Origin: Christensenella sp. UBA6420
Lineage (GTDB): Bacteria > Bacillota > Clostridia > Christensenellales > DTU072
NCBI GenBank assembly: GCA_002439705.1
Contig: DJPE01000051.1
Location: 35,617-42,434, forward strand
Direction of reading: 5' to 3'
DNA: 6,818 nucleotides
A program made the position numbers and the translations under genes. Under the pieces are notes generated by a model. That model was not told where the DNA came from. It was given only the letters and a program-made list of their open reading frames with translations, and searched no databases. Below, in pieces: positions 4,444 through 6,818 of the stretch. Position 1 is the first letter of the stretch. Each line of letters starts with the position of its first letter.

Positions 4444-6183
4444 ATGTTAAAACTCACACCTTATCTTAAAGGCTATCGGGCGAAAACTGTTTTAGGTCCG
4501 CTCTTCAAACTCGTAGAAGCCTTGTTCGAGCTTTTCACGCCGATAGTGGTCGCGTGGATTATCGACAACGCCATTCCTATGGGACAAAACGGCGATTACG
4601 GCGGTCTTATCTACGGCGGAGTAATTATTTTGGTACTCGGTATCTTAGGATTAGGCTTTGCGTTAACGGCGCAGTTTTTTGCGAGCAGAGCTTCTTTGGG
4701 GTTCGGAACTAACCTGAGAAGGGACCTATACGCCCATATTAACACCTTTTCTTATGCGGAACTCGACAAGTTCTCGACCATATCCTTAATTACCCGTCTT
4801 ACTTCCGACGTAAACCAGGCGCAACAAGCCGTGGCGATGTTCATTCGTCTGGTTTTACGCGCTCCGTTCATAGTAGTCGGCGCGATAATTATGGCTATGC
4901 TCATTAACGTTAAGTTATCGCTTATCTTTATCGGAGCGTCGGCGTTAATAGGAATCGCTCTTTTCCTTATATTGACAGGAACGATGCCGAAATACAAAAA
5001 GGTGCAGGAAAGACTCGACGACGTAACCAGACTCACGAGAGAAAACCTTTCCGGGGCGAGAGTGGTCAGAGCTTTCGACGCGGAAAAGAGAGAAAAAGCC
5101 GGTTTCGCCGCGGCGAGCGAAAGCCTTTCTGCTTCGTCCATAAAAGCGGGAGCTTTATCCGCTATCCTTAATCCCCTTACCTACGCCGTACTTAACCTTG
5201 CGGTAATCGCTATTCTCTATTTCGGCGGTAAGACCGTCTACTACGGGAAACTTTCGCAAGGCGAAATAATCGCTCTCATAAACTATATGACGCAGATACT
5301 TAACGCGATGGTCGTGTTCGCAAACCTTTTGGTTACCTTCACGAAAGCCTCCGCTTCGGCTTCGAGAATTAACGAAGTTTTTGCGGTTAAACCGTCTATG
5401 GTTGAAGGTGCGGGAGCTGAATTTAACGAAAACGAACCCGCAATACGCCTTGACGACGTAACTTTCCGCTACGAAGGGAACGTTTCTCCGTCGTTGGAAC
5501 ACGTCACCTTATCTGTAAATAAAGGCGACAGCGTGGGAATCCTTGGCGGTACGGGGTGCGGTAAGACGACTCTTATCAGTCTTATGACCAGACTTTACGA
5601 CGCCACCGACGGGAAAGTTTCCGTATTCGGCAACGATATTAAAGATTACACCAACTCACAGTTATACGGTCTTTTCGGCGTGGCTCCGCAGAAAGCGGTT
5701 CTCTTTTCGGGAACGGTCCGCGAAAATATGCAGTGGGGAAAACCCGACGCAACCGACGAAGAGATAGAAAAAGCTCTCGTCGTTTCTCAGTCAAAAGAGT
5801 TCGTCGACAACTTAAAAGGCAGATTAGACTTCGTCGTGGCTCAGGACGGTAAGAACCTTTCGGGCGGTCAAAGACAAAGACTTACCATTGCGAGAGCTTT
5901 GGTTTCTCAGCCCGAAATTCTTATTCTCGACGACAGTTCCAGTGCGCTCGACTTCGCCACCGACGCTAATTTACGAAAAGCGTTGAACGCGTTGCGAGCG
6001 GAACGGAAACTTACCACCGTCACCGTTTCGCAACGGGCGACGAGCATAAAACATTGCGACCTTATAGTGGTTCTCGACGATGGCAAAATAGTTGGTCAAG
6101 GCACGCACGAAGAACTTATAAATTCCTGCGAAGTGTACAGAGAAATCTGTCTCTCACAAAACAAGGAGGAAGAAGTAAAATGA
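4444..6183 (+). CDS. ABC exporter half-transporter, degenerate-site subunit of a heterodimer
   Basis: The 579-residue protein has the usual exporter length, with a six-helix membrane domain (about 15-310) and a C-terminal ATPase domain (about 335-575). The ATPase has A-loop Y343, Walker A GGTGCGKT (368-375), Q-loop Q416, signature LSGGQ (472-476), Walker B ILILD ending at D496 and D-loop SALD (500-503). Two catalytic positions differ from consensus: the Glu after Walker B is D497, and the switch His is Q530 (TVSQRATS, where SHR is usual). Both codons are clear in the sequence. This pattern marks the non-hydrolysing site of heterodimeric exporters such as TM287/288 and BmrCD, which move drugs, lipids or peptides out. 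The next gene overlaps by 4 nt and encodes the partner. The cargo is unknown; multidrug export is a guess from family. Confidence 0.93.
   Translation: MLKLTPYLKGYRAKTVLGPLFKLVEALFELFTPIVVAWIIDNAIPMGQNGDYGGLIYGGVIILVLGILGLGFALTAQFFASRASLGFGTNLRRDLYAHINTFSYAELDKFSTISLITRLTSDVNQAQQAVAMFIRLVLRAPFIVVGAIIMAMLINVKLSLIFIGASALIGIALFLILTGTMPKYKKVQERLDDVTRLTRENLSGARVVRAFDAEKREKAGFAAASESLSASSIKAGALSAILNPLTYAVLNLAVIAILYFGGKTVYYGKLSQGEIIALINYMTQILNAMVVFANLLVTFTKASASASRINEVFAVKPSMVEGAGAEFNENEPAIRLDDVTFRYEGNVSPSLEHVTLSVNKGDSVGILGGTGCGKTTLISLMTRLYDATDGKVSVFGNDIKDYTNSQLYGLFGVAPQKAVLFSGTVRENMQWGKPDATDEEIEKALVVSQSKEFVDNLKGRLDFVVAQDGKNLSGGQRQRLTIARALVSQPEILILDDSSSALDFATDANLRKALNALRAERKLTTVTVSQRATSIKHCDLIVVLDDGKIVGQGTHEELINSCEVYREICLSQNKEEEVK
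6163..6169 (+). promoter_or_regulatory. Strong ribosome binding site of the second ABC gene
   Basis: AAGGAGG lies inside the 3' end of the first ABC gene, 10 nt before the ATG at 6180. It supports this start and indicates that the second subunit is translated independently as well as by coupling at the ATGA overlap. Confidence 0.85.
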
Positions 6184-6818
6184 GTAAGAATTCCGTAAAG
6201 AACGCTAAAAAAACGGAAAAGACCGACTTCTCCGCCATAAAAAAACTTCTTAAATACGCTCGTCCGTATATTCCCGCCATCGCAGGATCTTTGCTTTGTT
6301 CGATAGTACAAATCGCCGCTACCCTTTACGCCCCGGTAGTAATCGGCAACACCGTCGACTACATTATCGGCGAAAACAACGTAAACTTTGAAATAATCTT
6401 CAAAAACGCGGGTATTCTCGGCGGACTTATCGCGGCGGTAATGTTTTTTCAGTATCTGAGCGCATTACTGATAAACTTCGCTTCCTACCGCACGATAAGG
6501 GATTTACGTCGGTACGCTTTCGACAAACTCAATTCCGTTCCCCTTTCCTACGTCGATTCCCATTCCCACGGCGACCTTATGTCGAGAGTAGGTAACGACG
6601 TAGACCAGATTTCCGACGGACTTATACAGGGCTTTTCGCAATTGTTCAGCGGTATAGTCACGATAGTGGGTACGCTTGCGTTTATGCTTACCTACAACTG
6701 GCTCGTAGCCGTAGTCGTGGTTCTTCTTACCCCTATCTCCCTGTTCGTCGCCTATTTCATCGCGAAAGGCTGTCACAATATGTTCGCAATGCAGGCGCAA
6801 AAACGCGGAGAACTTTCG
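6180..6818 (+). CDS. ABC exporter half-transporter, second subunit of the heterodimer, partial
   Basis: The frame begins with the ATG at 6180-6182, which overlaps the TGA of the first subunit (ATGA), and is open for 213 codons to the window end. A polar, Lys-rich N-terminus (residues 1-25) is followed by membrane helices at about 33-56, 75-100, 153-172 and 174-196. The intracellular segment between helices 2 and 3 (YRTIRDLRRYAFDKLNSVPL, 103-122, then SHGDLMSRVGNDVDQI, 129-144) is typical of ABC exporters. The ATPase domain lies beyond the window, so its catalytic site cannot be checked. Because the first subunit is degenerate, this one should carry the full Glu and switch His, while its signature motif may deviate. 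The two genes form one operon. Confidence 0.93.
   Translation, partial: MSKNSVKNAKKTEKTDFSAIKKLLKYARPYIPAIAGSLLCSIVQIAATLYAPVVIGNTVDYIIGENNVNFEIIFKNAGILGGLIAAVMFFQYLSALLINFASYRTIRDLRRYAFDKLNSVPLSYVDSHSHGDLMSRVGNDVDQISDGLIQGFSQLFSGIVTIVGTLAFMLTYNWLVAVVVVLLTPISLFVAYFIAKGCHNMFAMQAQKRGELS

Noticed and set aside
4752..5141. Minus-strand 129-codon open frame inside the first ABC gene
   Set aside because: It lies wholly within a strongly supported ABC membrane domain and shows no motif or ribosome binding site.
6504..6800. Minus-strand 98-codon open frame at the right end
   Set aside because: It is antisense to the second ABC subunit, which has typical exporter helices and coupling segments on the plus strand.

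Overview
The window looks like chromosomal DNA of a bacterium in the Bacillota, most likely an uncultured Clostridia lineage of the animal gut. This rests on strong AAGGAGG-type ribosome binding sites, sigma-A-like promoters, the gene families present (stand-alone ECF S component, heterodimeric ABC exporter, DUF308/HdeD-like membrane protein, NYN protein) and a moderate GC content judged by eye. Finer placement is inference. I see no rRNA, tRNA, CRISPR array, insertion sequence or phage gene.

Layout. Positions 1-4262 are read leftwards (minus strand) as four units. From right to left these are: (i) a two-gene operon of a class I SAM-dependent methyltransferase (3684-4262) and an ECF-transporter S component (3142-3681), separated by 2 nt; (ii) a membrane-embedded M28-type zinc peptidase (1626-2855) with its own near-consensus promoter and a strong intrinsic terminator; (iii) a six-helix DUF308/HdeD-like protein (779-1402) with its own terminator; (iv) an NYN-domain putative nuclease with a starting LOTUS/OST-HTH domain (608 to beyond position 1). 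Positions 4444-6818 are read rightwards and hold two overlapping ABC half-transporter genes, the second cut off by the window end. The 181-bp gap 4263-4443 is a divergent promoter region.

How the genes work together. The two ABC genes almost certainly form one heterodimeric exporter. The first subunit has a degenerate ATPase site (Asp for the catalytic Glu, Gln for the switch His), as in the TM287/288 and BmrCD type. The S component would need an energising A/A'/T module encoded elsewhere. The peptidase, DUF308 protein and NYN protein are separate transcription units with no evident shared pathway.

The most puzzling non-coding piece is about 210 bp (2921-3134) between the S-component gene and the peptidase promoter. 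It holds several nested inverted repeats and looks like a mobile or dispersed structured repeat, or a structured RNA. The other notable points are the unusual topology of the M28 peptidase, a possibly leaderless methyltransferase mRNA, and palindromes near the NYN and ABC promoters.
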